DNA of 64,000 nucleotides from Saccharomyces mikatae IFO 1815 (Eukaryota; Ascomycota; Saccharomycetes; Saccharomycetales; Saccharomycetaceae): positions 434,001 through 498,000 of the forward strand of contig NC_079259.1 in assembly GCF_947241705.1 (NCBI RefSeq), written 5' to 3'. The notes below the pieces were generated by a model. That model did not search any database. It saw only the letters and a program-made list of their open reading frames with translations, and was not told the origin of the DNA. A program made the position numbers and the translations under genes. This document shows, piece after piece, positions 8,539 to 18,994 of this stretch (the first letter of the stretch is position 1; every line of letters starts with the position of its first letter).

Positions 8539-9384
8539 ATGAGCAATAATTCTGAGATTCTAGAAGGGCTAGAAGCGCCATATGATATAACTTACAGAGT
8601 AGGTGTGGCGGAGAATAAAAACTCAAAGTTTCGTAGGACAATGGAAGATGTTCATACGTATGTTAAGAATTTTGCATCAAGATTAGATTGGGGATACTTC
8701 GCAGTATTTGATGGGCACGCTGGAATTCAGGCCTCAAAATGGTGTGGTAAGCATCTTCACACAATTATAGAACAGAACATTTTAGCAGATGAAACACGGG
8801 ACGTTAGGGATGTACTGAATGATTCATTCCTCACCATTGACAAAGAAATTAATACTAAACTAATGGGAAACAGTGGATGTACGGCTGCTGTTTGCGTACT
8901 ACGTTGGGAGCTCCCAGATTCAAGTTCTGACGACTCAATGGATTTAGCCCAGCATCAAAGGAAGTTATATACAGCAAATGTTGGTGATTCCCGAATAGTA
9001 TTGTTTAGGAATGGGAACAGCATAAGACTGACTTATGATCATAAAGCATCAGACTCCCTGGAGATGCAAAGAGTTGAACAAGCAGGTGGCTTGATAATGA
9101 AGAGCCGTGTAAATGGTATGCTAGCAGTAACGAGGTCCTTAGGAGATAAATTCTTTGATAGTTTGGTGGTGGGAAGCCCATTTACAACAAGTGTGGAAAT
9201 AACCTCCGAAGACAAATTTTTAATCTTAGCATGTGATGGATTATGGGATGTTATTGATGATCAAGATGCATGCGAATTAATCAAGGATATTACTGAACCT
9301 AATGAAGCTGCAAAAGTCTTGGTGAGATATGCTTTAGAAAATGGTACTACAGATAATGTTACAGTAATGGTTGTCTTTCTTTAA
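8539..9384 (+). CDS. PTC1: Type 2C protein phosphatase Ptc1
   Basis: A 281-residue PP2C Ser/Thr phosphatase that switches off the Hog1 MAP kinase in the osmotic response and acts in organelle inheritance. The ATG at 8539 gives the MSNNSEILE start of the family. Metal-binding residues are visible: Glu/Asp in RRTMEDVH (about 33-39), Asp58 in the VFDGH motif (57-60), the DGLWDV motif (about 233-238) and the final DNVTVMVV block. Sequence from residue 15 onward is nearly identical to the S. cerevisiae protein I recall. It converges on MED2 with 224 bp between the two stops. Confidence 0.98.
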   Translation: MSNNSEILEGLEAPYDITYRVGVAENKNSKFRRTMEDVHTYVKNFASRLDWGYFAVFDGHAGIQASKWCGKHLHTIIEQNILADETRDVRDVLNDSFLTIDKEINTKLMGNSGCTAAVCVLRWELPDSSSDDSMDLAQHQRKLYTANVGDSRIVLFRNGNSIRLTYDHKASDSLEMQRVEQAGGLIMKSRVNGMLAVTRSLGDKFFDSLVVGSPFTTSVEITSEDKFLILACDGLWDVIDDQDACELIKDITEPNEAAKVLVRYALENGTTDNVTVMVVFL

Positions 9385-9608
9385 AAATTTTGTTAAAAAA
9401 CATACAAAATTATGCATAGACGTCGAGGTATGCAATGTGTATGTATATTTATATGTATAAACTTACGAGATCCGTTTTGCATACACCCTTTACATGATAC
9501 TCAATGATCATACTGGAGAGCATAATCCATCATGTTGTACCGATTATATTCACGAAATGAAATGTGTAGCATGATTCATAACCAGTATATAGCAATAGCA
9601 AAACGAAG

Positions 9609-10931
9609 TTATATATTGAAGCCACTGAGGTCTAATTCACCATTATCTCCAGTGGTGGACCAGTCGATATTGAGGTCGTTGAAATCGTTTAATGTCAAGT
9701 ATTCTTCACCGTTATCAGCAGTAGGAGGGTTGTCTCCAGTATTTGAAACAATAGTCGTTTGTAGATCACTATTGATTATGTTGTTATTATTAGTGCCGCT
9801 ACTTCTGGTTTTTTCTTTGTTGTTACTATTGTTGTTCCCGTCGTTGTTATCGTTGTTACTGTTTTCGCCGTTATTGTCATTGTTACTATCGCTACTATTG
9901 TTGTTCCTGTTACTGTTTTCGTTGCTGCTGCTGTTTTTGTTGTCATGGTTATTGCCGTTGTCATCATTGCCGTTTTCGTTGTCGTCTTCGTTGTCATCGT
10001 CGTCGTCGTTCTCATCGTGGTCGTCGTTGCCGTCGTTGTTATTGTTATCGTTACTATTCTTGATATCATTAGTAGTAGTATTTGTGTTGGTGGTGTCAAT
10101 AGAGGAAATATTCATGTCATTATAGTTGCTACCTAAGTCATTATCATCAAATCCTTTCGTCCCGTCTACTGTTGCGTTAAAGGCTGTTGAGTCAAAACCA
10201 CTATTTTCAAGTCCTGAAAACATCGAAATGTCCATGGAATTTAAGTCATTAAACATCGCATCTGAAGGTTGGCCCTGCTGAAGTTGGCTTTGAGTGGTCG
10301 CTAAGGGAGGGAATGTAGCACTATTACTGGTTGCATTTGTGTTCCCAATTGGTGTTTGGTTAGATGGTTGGAGTGATCCTGGCTCCTGATCATTCTGTGT
10401 GGACCCGCTGGCATCTATCTTGTCCGCAGGTGTTTCTGTGGAAAAGTTTAGGCCAAGACCATTCTTCTCTTTTGAGTTTTGCTCCTGCTGCTGCTGTTGG
10501 GAAACTTCTTCTAATTCTTGCCGTTTTTTCAATTCCTGTTGTTCTTTGGCCTTTCTCAAATTCTCTTCTTCTGCCCTCTTTTTCTCAGCTTCTTCTCTTT
10601 CTTTTTCCTTTTCTTTTCCAAGTTCAGTAAGAGTTTCCAAATATGAAGAGCTCTGACTCAAAGAAGTCTCTAGATCATCTAAAATTCCATGAAATAATTT
10701 AACTTTTTCTTTCAATAATCTTTGCTGAGATTGATTGAAACCATTGACAAGATAGGAGTCCAATTGAACGTTTTTTAACTGCTGTTGCATCATCATTTCT
10801 GCCCCAACTTTTAGTATGTCATCAAAGCAAACAGTCAGCTTGTTTTTATACGTCATTGCCTTAATATTATTTCCTCGTTCTGAGAGATTCGCTATGTGGA
10901 CAGAAGGAACTGACGTATTCTGCACTACCAT
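9609..10931 (-). CDS. MED2: Mediator tail subunit Med2
   Basis: A 440-residue subunit of the Mediator tail module, which with Med3 and Med15 contacts activators such as Gcn4. The ATG at 10931 gives the MVVQN start of the family; an in-frame upstream ATG adds 16 residues and is less likely. The conserved N-terminal domain (about 30-110) includes the NKLTVCFDDILKVGAEMMMQQQ block. A charged coiled coil (about 105-150, KEKEREEAEKKRAEEE) is followed by low-complexity sequence and an Asn/Asp tract (about 275-385) encoded at 9800-10100. The conserved acidic C-terminus ends ELDLSGFNI. The tract differs from S. cerevisiae, where it is mainly Asn. Confidence 0.97.
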   Translation of the reverse strand: MVVQNTSVPSVHIANLSERGNNIKAMTYKNKLTVCFDDILKVGAEMMMQQQLKNVQLDSYLVNGFNQSQQRLLKEKVKLFHGILDDLETSLSQSSSYLETLTELGKEKEKEREEAEKKRAEEENLRKAKEQQELKKRQELEEVSQQQQQEQNSKEKNGLGLNFSTETPADKIDASGSTQNDQEPGSLQPSNQTPIGNTNATSNSATFPPLATTQSQLQQGQPSDAMFNDLNSMDISMFSGLENSGFDSTAFNATVDGTKGFDDNDLGSNYNDMNISSIDTTNTNTTTNDIKNSNDNNNNDGNDDHDENDDDDDNEDDNENGNDDNGNNHDNKNSSSNENSNRNNNSSDSNNDNNGENSNNDNNDGNNNSNNKEKTRSSGTNNNNIINSDLQTTIVSNTGDNPPTADNGEEYLTLNDFNDLNIDWSTTGDNGELDLSGFNI

Positions 10932-11644
10932 TATTTTTTTATGGCTTGTTTGTTTAGGAAGATCTATTTGATGATTCAAATTGGCTTGAGAATGTAAAGA
11001 CTATGGCACTTGTTGACAGTTATATGAAAATTTCAGCTTTTTTCTGTTTAGTTTTGAAATTTCTTATTGTCATTGAATCATATATCTCTTTTCCCGTAAT
11101 AAGCGGGTAATAGTTTCAATTGTGATATTGAAGTATCATTTTCCCTGAAAAGGGAAAAGTTATACATAAGATGTAAGCACATTTGAAACTATTTGAGATG
11201 TAGGATGTACAACCAGAGGGTTTCCGTACATCAGTTATTGTCATTGACTTTTATTTACCACATGAAAGATGGTTAAGCCGTACGTAATGAATTATCGGTT
11301 GGCTGACTCCAATTTTACGTAAATATACTTGTATACATCGCCAATTACAAACGGGACTACAGACTACTAATATTGGTGCTATCACACTAATATTGCTGGA
11401 TAATTTAGTGGTAATGAATATTTTGTATAATAATCACCTCACTTGCTGTTTGTAATCACCTTCAACGGTATCGCATGCCCCGGCCAATCAAAGCGCATTA
11501 TGAAGTCGTCTAGGAAGGGGCCGCCCCATCAATGTAGAAGTTCCTATTAAAATGAAATGTGAACAAAGTGAGGTAATTACACTTCCAATACTAAAACAAT
11601 TCAAGTCAGATCGTGAAGGTGGAAGTGTAGCCATAAGGTAAAAA
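10932..11644. promoter_or_regulatory. Divergent MED2/ATP16 promoter region
   Basis: About 713 bp between divergent genes. A Reb1 core CGGGTAA is at 11104-11110, a TGACTC Gcn4-type site at 11304-11309, and a CCAAT box in GGCCAATCA at 11484-11488. The CCAAT box is 157 bp before ATP16 and fits HAP2/3/4/5 control of respiratory genes. Confidence 0.55.
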
Positions 11645-12127
11645 ATGTTACGTTCTGTTGTTGGCAAAAGCGCTTTAAAATCATTCAATTTCGTTGCTAA
11701 GCGTACATATGCGGAGGCTGCTGCTGCAACATCAGGTTTGAAATTGCAATTTGCTTTACCGCACGAAACTTTATACAGTGGCTCCGAGGTGACTCAAGTA
11801 AATTTACCTGCTAAATCAGGACGTATTGGTATATTGGCCAACCATGTTCCCACTGTCGAACAGTTGCTTCCAGGCGTCGTTGAAGTTATGGAAGGCTCTA
11901 ACTCCAAGAAATTCTTTATATCGGGTGGCTTCGCGACAGTCCAACCGGACTCCCAGTTATGTGTGACTGCGATTGAGGCTTTTCCTTTGGAATCTTTTTC
12001 ACAAGAAAATATAAGAAACTTGTTAACCGAAGCCAAGAAGAACTCTAGTTCGTCCGATGCTAGAGAAGCTGCAGAAGCTGCAATTCAAGTAGAAGTTTTA
12101 GAGAACCTTCAATCTGTATTAAAATAA
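11645..12127 (+). CDS. ATP16: Mitochondrial F1 ATP synthase delta subunit
   Basis: A 160-residue central-stalk subunit of F1-ATPase (bacterial epsilon homologue) in the mitochondrial matrix; it couples rotation of the c ring to catalysis. The first ~22 residues (MLRSVVGKSALKSFNFVAKR) form a basic amphipathic targeting peptide. The beta-sandwich domain has the GRIGILANHVPTVEQL segment (about 59-74), typical of ATP synthase epsilon/delta. The C-terminal helices contain the Ala/Glu-rich AREAAEAAIQVEVLENL stretch. Length equals the S. cerevisiae protein. A HAP-type CCAAT box lies upstream. Confidence 0.97.
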   Translation: MLRSVVGKSALKSFNFVAKRTYAEAAAATSGLKLQFALPHETLYSGSEVTQVNLPAKSGRIGILANHVPTVEQLLPGVVEVMEGSNSKKFFISGGFATVQPDSQLCVTAIEAFPLESFSQENIRNLLTEAKKNSSSSDAREAAEAAIQVEVLENLQSVLK

Positions 12128-13302
12128 CGTTTCTTTATGATACGCACTCTAGAACTTTAGAAGTGTATATTTTTCAAAAATTAGCAAGCGGCTTGTTTAA
12201 ATGGGGCAAAAATTACTGGTTGTATTTGGATTTGAGTTTACATTTTGGTTAATGTCTAAATTATACAGGAAAACCATTTATTAGCGTAAATAAAAGAAAA
12301 TAGTATTATTTTATATTCAAAACAAGAAAACTTAAAAACAGAATTATTAAAGTGTAGTTTTTATAGCAAGTCCTGGATAATAGTACTTTAGTGAATTGTT
12401 TTTAGAGTCCTTTTTGAGGGTCTTATTAAGAATCTTTTGTCCCAATACGATTTCATTTCCCTTTTTTTACATTTAGTTCTTCCTTCAAGCCCAAGAAATT
12501 TCCTCCGGTATCTTATTTAAAAAGAAACTCTTAAAAAAAGAAGGTATCCTAACTGAAATCAGTATCTTTTCCATAATTTATGTTAATTATAACATTAAGG
12601 TTGATTTATGTTTGAAGGCCTGTATTACGCTATATTGTTGTTCATTAGGGAAACTTAGTTCCAACAATGAGAAGGAGATGATGAAAGTATGTGATAAGAA
12701 ACCAAGAAAATTACAATAAATAAAGCATGTTTCAGCTGTGAATGAAAAGGGATTTATTGTTCTAGTGGTTGTTATGTTAAATCCTACTATTACCTATTCA
12801 TAAAAACAAGAGAAACTATGCTGATAACTATAGGAGTGGGAGTTTGTAAAGCAAAAGTAGTCTGTAGGTAGTCAGCAAGAAAATACTTCCATTCCTCAAT
12901 CGTTTTGAATAGATCGCTTACCAACTCATAGGTTTTTGTAAACGCGTTTTCCCTACTCATTGAAGAAAGTCAAGTTTTTCGCGTTTGAAAAATTTATACT
13001 AAACAAAAAGCTCGAGAAAAGACGCGTCGAATAAAATCGCGTCTTTTGCTGGATTCCTATACTTGCTCACATATACAGTATCAAACTCAGCGGATTTTAT
13101 GTTCACCAGCTTGTTATATATATACATATACTGCTGAAGAAGTATCCCGTTTGCTGTTTATTGTTGCTCAAGTCATTGACCTTTTTTATATTATGGAAAG
13201 ATTATAATTGCTAAACTGGGTATAAAAAGCTGTAATAGAAAAGGAAGAAAGTCGCATAGAAAATAACTCAAGTAAAAATAATACCTTACAGAAAATACAG
13301 TA
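12128..13302. promoter_or_regulatory. ATP16-MCD1 intergenic region with MCB cell-cycle boxes
   Basis: About 1.18 kb. The last 400 bp hold two perfect ACGCGT MCB boxes (12942-12947 and 13022-13027) plus related CGCG sites (TTTTCGCGTTTG at 12976-12987, AATCGCGTC near 13036). This cluster predicts MBF-driven G1/S transcription of MCD1, as known for cohesin. The first 700 bp is AT-rich and I see no gene in it. Confidence 0.7.
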
Positions 13303-15003
13303 ATGGCTACAGAAAATTCACAACGTCTTACCGTATTAAAACTTGCCACCAATAAAGGCCCATTGGCTCAAATATGGCTTGCTTCAAATATGTCCAACAT
13401 ACCGAGAGGTTCCATTATTCAAACTCACATTGCTGAATCAGCGAAAGAAATTGCAAAAGCTTCTGGTTGTGACGACGAGTCACGAGAAATTGAACACATT
13501 ACTCTTCGGACATCAGCCGAATTACTACAAGGTATTGTACGTGTATATTCTAAACAAGCCACTTTCCTACTCACAGACATAAAGGATACGTTAACAAAAA
13601 TCAGCATGCTATTTAAAACGAATCAGAGGATGAATGCCACAGTAAGCAGATTGAATACTATCACAAGGGTCCATCAATTGATGTTGGAAGACGCTGTCAC
13701 AGAAAGAGAAGTTTTAGTTACACCGGGGTTAGAGTTTTTGGATGATACTACCATACCAGCAGGTTTAATGGCACAGGAGAATTCAATGGAAAGGAAAGTT
13801 CAAGGTGCTACTCCTTGGGACACATCACTTGAAGTTGGTAGAAGGTTCAGTCCTGACGAAGATTTTGGGCATAATAGTATATCTGGTATGGACCTTGATT
13901 TTGACATCGAAGAAGGTCCGATAATCTCAAAATCTTGGGAAGAAGGGACAAGACAAAGCTCGCACAATTTTGGTTCACACGAAAATTTTATACAAGATGA
14001 TGATTTCCCCCTTGATGATGCTGGAGCCGTTGATTGGGACTTAGGTATCACTGAAAAAAATGGCGAGAGCAGCGATGGTGATGATAATTCTATTGAACAA
14101 GGAAGAAAGGTTGCTGAGTCAATTATATCCGAGGAACCCACAGATTTCGGATTTAATTTGGACATAGAAAAAGAAATACCCATGAATGATGAGGATGTGA
14201 CAGCCGATGTGTCCACAGTATCACTATTAAAGCAAACTGGCATAAGAAGAAACTCTCAAATACTCAATACCAAGAATATTCAAATTGATGAGGAAACAGA
14301 AAATTCGGAAAGTTTAACTTCCTCCTACACATACAAAGAGGAAAGACTCAAAAATCCAATCGCTACTCAACGCCTCAACTTCACAACTAAAAGATTATGG
14401 AGTGAGATAACTGAAAGTATGTCTTATTTGCCGGATTCAATTTTCAAGAATTTCTTATCCTATGACTCTTCGAAGAAAAGAAAAATACAAAATAATCCAG
14501 AGGAGCCAGTTGACGAACCTGAACTAAACGTATCATTTAATCTCAGTGATGATCTGATTAGCAACGCGGGTACCAACGATGGTTCTTTCAATGAAATGAC
14601 TGATATTTTGTCCGACTTTGAGCCAATTGACGCTGTTCTGAATGAAACTTCATTTCCTGGAGAAGATGTTACAAGGACAAAGACAGCAAGCGAAGATACT
14701 ACTATTCAAGCTCAAAAGATCCGCCTTGCTTCTGGTGAGGTGGCTTCTAAAGCTATTGTTCAAATGGCGGAGATTTTAAGAAAGGAAATAACCGAAGAAA
14801 AAGAAGTGATATTTACAGATGTATTGAAAAGCCAGGCAAATACAGATTTGCAAAGTATTACTAAAAGAGAAGCTAGTAAGGGGTTCTTCGATATTCTATC
14901 TCTTGCTACAGAGGGATGCATTGATTTGAGCCAAACAGAAACATTTGGCAGTATTAAAATAGACGCCAAACCTGCCCTATTTGAAAAGTTCATTACCGGT
15001 TAA
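13303..15003 (+). CDS. MCD1: Cohesin kleisin subunit Mcd1/Scc1
   Basis: A 566-residue alpha-kleisin that closes the Smc1-Smc3 cohesin ring and is cut by separase at anaphase. The N-terminal Rad21 domain (about 1-105) binds the Smc3 neck and the C-terminal winged helix (about 480-566) binds the Smc1 head. Both separase sites are present: SLEVGR ending at Arg180 and SIEQGR ending at Arg268, at the S. cerevisiae positions. The middle is acidic and unstructured. Length is identical to the family member I recall. MCB boxes upstream fit S-phase expression. Confidence 0.98.
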   Translation: MATENSQRLTVLKLATNKGPLAQIWLASNMSNIPRGSIIQTHIAESAKEIAKASGCDDESREIEHITLRTSAELLQGIVRVYSKQATFLLTDIKDTLTKISMLFKTNQRMNATVSRLNTITRVHQLMLEDAVTEREVLVTPGLEFLDDTTIPAGLMAQENSMERKVQGATPWDTSLEVGRRFSPDEDFGHNSISGMDLDFDIEEGPIISKSWEEGTRQSSHNFGSHENFIQDDDFPLDDAGAVDWDLGITEKNGESSDGDDNSIEQGRKVAESIISEEPTDFGFNLDIEKEIPMNDEDVTADVSTVSLLKQTGIRRNSQILNTKNIQIDEETENSESLTSSYTYKEERLKNPIATQRLNFTTKRLWSEITESMSYLPDSIFKNFLSYDSSKKRKIQNNPEEPVDEPELNVSFNLSDDLISNAGTNDGSFNEMTDILSDFEPIDAVLNETSFPGEDVTRTKTASEDTTIQAQKIRLASGEVASKAIVQMAEILRKEITEEKEVIFTDVLKSQANTDLQSITKREASKGFFDILSLATEGCIDLSQTETFGSIKIDAKPALFEKFITG

Positions 15004-15623
15004 AGACTTGCTTTGTGCTGGACAAATCTTTGTCGCTGATATCTATATACATCAGTTTACACTAAGGACTTTACATAATGTTGTATATGTTTAATATCAA
15101 TATTCACAAGAAACAGTAAATACTAACTAATCTAGTAGGGTCACTAATAACTGAGAAAGACAGGGTGATGTTGGTGACCTTACATACCCAATTTTCATAA
15201 CATAGCTTATTACAAGGCCTACGCTATGGAGTAAGATACATATTCTGACTGAGGACTATAACCACAGATCTCTTGCTTTATAAATCAACGTTTACTGACG
15301 CTGCTGAAATCTCTTCATGTAAACATTAGCATTAAAAGAAAGGTCCATTGTAAGCACTATATACCGACCAACTTACATAATCCTATACAACCTGGTAATA
15401 AAGCCACGTCTAGAAAGTTTTCCAGGATAAACAATCTTCTTTTTTTTTTTTTTTTTTGAACTTGGGCACAATAGCAGTCAGAGGAAAAATTGTGCTTATG
15501 AAAGGTCCAACTCCCAATTTAATATACAAAACACTTAGGTTGAACGACCTCCAGAACAGAGCCCCTTAAAAAACCTTACCATATCTTCAAAAAAAGGAAA
15601 TAAAACGATGAAAGTCTAAAGTC
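15004..15623. other. Convergent MCD1/NHP10 3' region
   Basis: About 620 bp between two stop codons. It contains an 18-base T run (15440-15457). Both genes must terminate here. Convergent sites near a centromere are where cohesin tends to gather. I see no gene in it. Confidence 0.5.
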
Positions 15624-16235
15624 TTAGTTAGAGGTAATCAAAGCTCCGTCTTCACCTTCTTTTGTGTCATCTACTTTCGTAGGTGACCTATCTTCATTGT
15701 TTTTTATCTTGTCTTCACTTTCTTCTTTATCATCATCTGCATCTGCACTGTTTATTCTTTTATTGTATATTTCCATTTCCATTTGGTACCTTTCTCTATC
15801 TTCACTATAAAGCTTATAGTACGGTTTCCTATCTTGTTCATTAAGGTTCTTCCAGCCTTCCGCCAGGTCTCTTGTTACGTCTAAAGAGCCATTCTGTCTG
15901 ATCCTCTCCTTGTTCATTTCACAATACAATAAGTAAGCATTTGTAGGTCTTTTGGGCATATTTGGGTCTCTTTCCTTTACTTTGTGCCTTTTGGTTTTCG
16001 ATTTTCGAAATGGTTTCGTTAATAGTTCCTGCTTGAATGAGGCCAGAGTCGGCAAGGGATCTTCGCAGTTCAATTCAGGATCCAGTTCTATCCTAGATTC
16101 CAATCTCTCCAGTAAAACTCCGTACTCTAATTTTAATCTTTTTACTGAAAGTCGTGATCTTTGGATTGCAAGTCCAAGTACCACATTCTGATCTTTTAAT
16201 TCTTCAAGTTTGTGCTTTTTTTCCTCAACTGACAT
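15624..16235 (-). CDS. NHP10: INO80 complex HMG-box subunit Nhp10
   Basis: A 203-residue HMG-box protein of the INO80 chromatin remodeller, which binds DNA ends and nucleosomal linker DNA. An N-terminal coiled-coil region (about 1-60) precedes one HMG box (about 90-160) beginning DPNMPKRPTNAYLLYCEMNKE and containing EGWKNLNEQDRKPYYKLY. The tail is acidic and Ser-rich, as in the S. cerevisiae protein of the same length. It diverges from RMD1 across about 400 bp. Confidence 0.96.
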   Translation of the reverse strand: MSVEEKKHKLEELKDQNVVLGLAIQRSRLSVKRLKLEYGVLLERLESRIELDPELNCEDPLPTLASFKQELLTKPFRKSKTKRHKVKERDPNMPKRPTNAYLLYCEMNKERIRQNGSLDVTRDLAEGWKNLNEQDRKPYYKLYSEDRERYQMEMEIYNKRINSADADDDKEESEDKIKNNEDRSPTKVDDTKEGEDGALITSN

Positions 16236-16638
16236 TTCTTATGTGTTACTATCACCTATATACTGACCACTTCTAATACGATTCTAGCCCCTAGGACGCT
16301 TTGATATATATGTGCGTGGTAATCATGTCCTTAAATATTATTTGAAATCCTTCCTTTCTCAAAAGAAAATCTTTTTTCAAAGGAAAATGGAGAACCGTCG
16401 GCTCCTTTTGCTTTATGGTGTAGTCTTGTTTTTCAATTTGGTAATGCGATTTAGGGCGAAAAACTGCTGACGATATCTTGACCGCTTTCGTGCACAAGAT
16501 TTCTTACCTCGCATGAAAATATACTGTGTAATCATTCATTGTCTATTTAGTAACGGTAACGGTGATTACGGCTTAAAAATTTGGCTCAAGAGCGATTTAA
16601 CGTAAATTACCGTGTCAAATACATTGACAATTTCGTTA
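16236..16638. promoter_or_regulatory. Divergent NHP10/RMD1 promoter region
   Basis: About 403 bp between two divergent start codons. It contains the short near-repeats GGTAACGGTGATTACGG around 16554-16571. No exact match to a named factor site stands out. Confidence 0.4.
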
Positions 16639-17937
16639 ATGATGGTAGATAGTAATAATTACCAGCTGGAACATCAGGCACTGCTTGATAATGAGCAGCA
16701 AACTTCCGAAATAATCAGTAAGCCGTCAAATATCCGGAGGAAGTACGTACCCACCCCACAAGATACAAGGAAATCTAGAGCATCATATACAGGAAGTGCA
16801 ATGATAAATCCAATAAGCAAACAAAGTCGTACAGGGGCTGGTGCTCAAAGAACATCACGTACAGCGCAGAAACTAAAACTTCTGCCAGAGGAGCCTTTTC
16901 AAAGAGATGGCGACGGGCTTACAGAACTTAAGAATCAGGAGGTATATTCACAGGTTAATAGGATAAAAGATAAGCCCGCTAGAAGAGATGCCGAAAAGTT
17001 GGGGAAGGCTCACAGGCATTTACTCCCAAGATCTACTGCATACTGTACTGCTAGCAGTTACAATATGAAAGAGCTTATAAGGTGGTTAAAGGACAGTCGA
17101 AAGTTACACCATACTCATCCAAAATTATTCGATGAGTGCTTATACACTCCTTTCATTTATAACGATTGGAGGGGGGACAAAAGATTTGAGCATGAGGACG
17201 TCATTAGGTTAGATGATGAGGGTGGTGAAATTATTGTTAGTGACAAGCACCCCGATCTATTTATCTTTGAATATGGTGTTGTTGTTATGTGGGGGTTCAC
17301 TGAAAGAGAAGAGAAGGCATTTCTAAACGATATAGAGAAGTTTGAAAAAGAAAAATTGGCAGAAGAAGATATTCAAGTAGAAGAGTTTAATTATTATGTT
17401 ACAAAAAGCTACCAGCCGAGGATATATAACGATTTCATTACCCTAAGGGATGGCTCTAATTATATGGTAAAACTCTCTATTTCTCATGCTATTGCACAAA
17501 GTGTAAAAATTTCACTTTTCGAAGAGCTTGTAGATAATACTATTGAAGATACTCAGGATATACCTCAAGAAATTGCATATAGTGGGAAAGTTTCAATGAG
17601 CAAGGAAGATATAATGAAAAGTATAGGGGAGCTGTTCATTTTAAGAATAAATATCAACCTACATGGATCAATTTTGGACTCTCCCGAGATTATGTGGTCA
17701 GAACCACAGCTGGAACCCATATATCAAGCTACTAGAGGTTATTTGGAGATTAATCAGCGTGTTTCACTCCTAAACCAAAGACTAGAGGTGATTTCAGATC
17801 TTCTCCAAATGCTAAAGGAACAGCTGGGCCATTCCCATGAAGAGTATCTTGAATTTATTGTCATACTATTAGTCGGTGTGGAAGTACTGATATCAGTGAT
17901 CAATATAGTCGTTGACATGTTGGCAAGCCAAAATTAA
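16639..17937 (+). CDS. RMD1: Rmd1, DUF155-family protein
   Basis: A roughly 432-residue member of the DUF155 family (human RMND1 kin), cytoplasmic in yeast and reported as needed for meiotic divisions; its biochemical role is unclear. The first ATG of two adjacent ones is used (MMVDSN). The N-terminal 100 residues are basic and variable. The DUF155 domain spans about 140-400, with the FEYGVVVMWGFTEREE core near 220. The C-terminus (about 400-428) is a hydrophobic segment with VILLVGVEVLISVINIVV, a likely membrane anchor typical of the family. It is the last left-arm gene before the centromere. Confidence 0.95.
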   Translation: MMVDSNNYQLEHQALLDNEQQTSEIISKPSNIRRKYVPTPQDTRKSRASYTGSAMINPISKQSRTGAGAQRTSRTAQKLKLLPEEPFQRDGDGLTELKNQEVYSQVNRIKDKPARRDAEKLGKAHRHLLPRSTAYCTASSYNMKELIRWLKDSRKLHHTHPKLFDECLYTPFIYNDWRGDKRFEHEDVIRLDDEGGEIIVSDKHPDLFIFEYGVVVMWGFTEREEKAFLNDIEKFEKEKLAEEDIQVEEFNYYVTKSYQPRIYNDFITLRDGSNYMVKLSISHAIAQSVKISLFEELVDNTIEDTQDIPQEIAYSGKVSMSKEDIMKSIGELFILRININLHGSILDSPEIMWSEPQLEPIYQATRGYLEINQRVSLLNQRLEVISDLLQMLKEQLGHSHEEYLEFIVILLVGVEVLISVINIVVDMLASQN

Positions 17938-18451
17938 GGATTTTGACCTTATAGCGTCTCTAATCAAAAAATTGAACATAAATAACGAATCTATAAACTG
18001 TGCAGGTAGTAATATTCTCAAAAAAAAAAAAATCATTCCAAAGCAGTATTGGGGTTTAACATATTTCACTGACCATCTCTATGTCCCCCCTACATTAACC
18101 CTACAATATTGTCCGATACGCTAGAACATAGCACAAAATTTTCGGAACGTTTGCGCTACTAATATGCAGTGAAGCACTCATACACTTTAGAGACCTACTT
18201 CAATAGAACACGTGCTACTAATACATGCCTGGAACAAGAATTAGTTCGGCAATACTGTATGCAATGAACAGAGCCCATTAGTGAGTATTCTTTTCCGCTT
18301 TAAGAAGAGAAGCTTCTGGCACTTAAAAACGAACATTTATTAGACTTTATAGAATGATATGCTTTCCCTTTCATAACAACCATACATGTTTATGGCTACT
18401 TATTCGCAGTAAAATGATTTTTTAAGATAGCAGCAGATGGCAAAATGTTTA
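17938..18451. other. Pericentromeric gap between RMD1 and CEN4
   Basis: About 514 bp of AT-rich sequence. A CACGTG E-box occurs at about 18210. I see no gene. Confidence 0.45.
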
Positions 18452-18570
18452 GTCACATGATTAAAAATAATAAAATATCAAAAGTGAAAAATTATTAAAG
18501 TTTATTTTTATAATAAATATTTTTCTTAAGAAATTCATATTTGACAGTTTTTGATTTCCGAACAAAAAAA
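18452..18570 (+). other. CEN4: Point centromere (CEN4): CDEI, CDEII, CDEIII
   Basis: CDEI is GTCACATG at 18452-18459, matching RTCACRTG (Cbf1 site). CDEII is about 85 bp (18460-18544) and about 90% A+T by direct count. CDEIII at about 18545-18570 carries the essential core TTTGATTTCCGAA with the invariant CCG at 18558-18560, bound by the CBF3 complex. Order, spacing and composition are those of a budding-yeast point centromere, and RMD1 and NTH1 flank it as on S. cerevisiae chromosome IV. Confidence 0.96.
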
Positions 18571-18994
18571 CTTGGTAAAAGTGGTAATCTAATTGCGGAG
18601 AACAAAGCCTTTAAAGCACTAATGGGTTAAAATGCATATTGAAAACAAGAGACTCTTTATTTCTTCGATCATCGAATTGTCAGGGGATAGTTTTTGAAGT
18701 AACGTATTGTGTCACTCACGTTTTCTTTCTTTGTTCTCCTCACTACGAGTTCAGTACAACAGGTACTTACTCATGGAAAAAGAAAAACTCATATTGATTT
18801 GATTTCATTCCAAATATCCCTAATGTTACCATCAGGGTCATTTTATGCTAATGTATTCACAATAAAACAAATGATATGAAAAATTATAGATGAACCTCTT
18901 TTGCTTCCGAACAATTCATTAATGATCATATAGAGAGGATTTAGCTACTCAGAATGCTACATCTGAAGTGAATATGATATATATAATATACGAA
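18571..18994. other. CEN4-NTH1 gap
   Basis: About 424 bp of AT-rich sequence between CDEIII and the NTH1 stop codon. It holds the NTH1 3' end; I see nothing else. Confidence 0.45.

Noticed and set aside
9532-10125. Leu/Ser-rich frame opposite MED2
   Set aside because: It is the antisense of the Asn/Asp codon repeats; low complexity explains the open frame.
16612-16638. RMD1 start at a GTG codon
   Set aside because: Yeast nuclear genes start with ATG; two adjacent ATGs follow at 16639.
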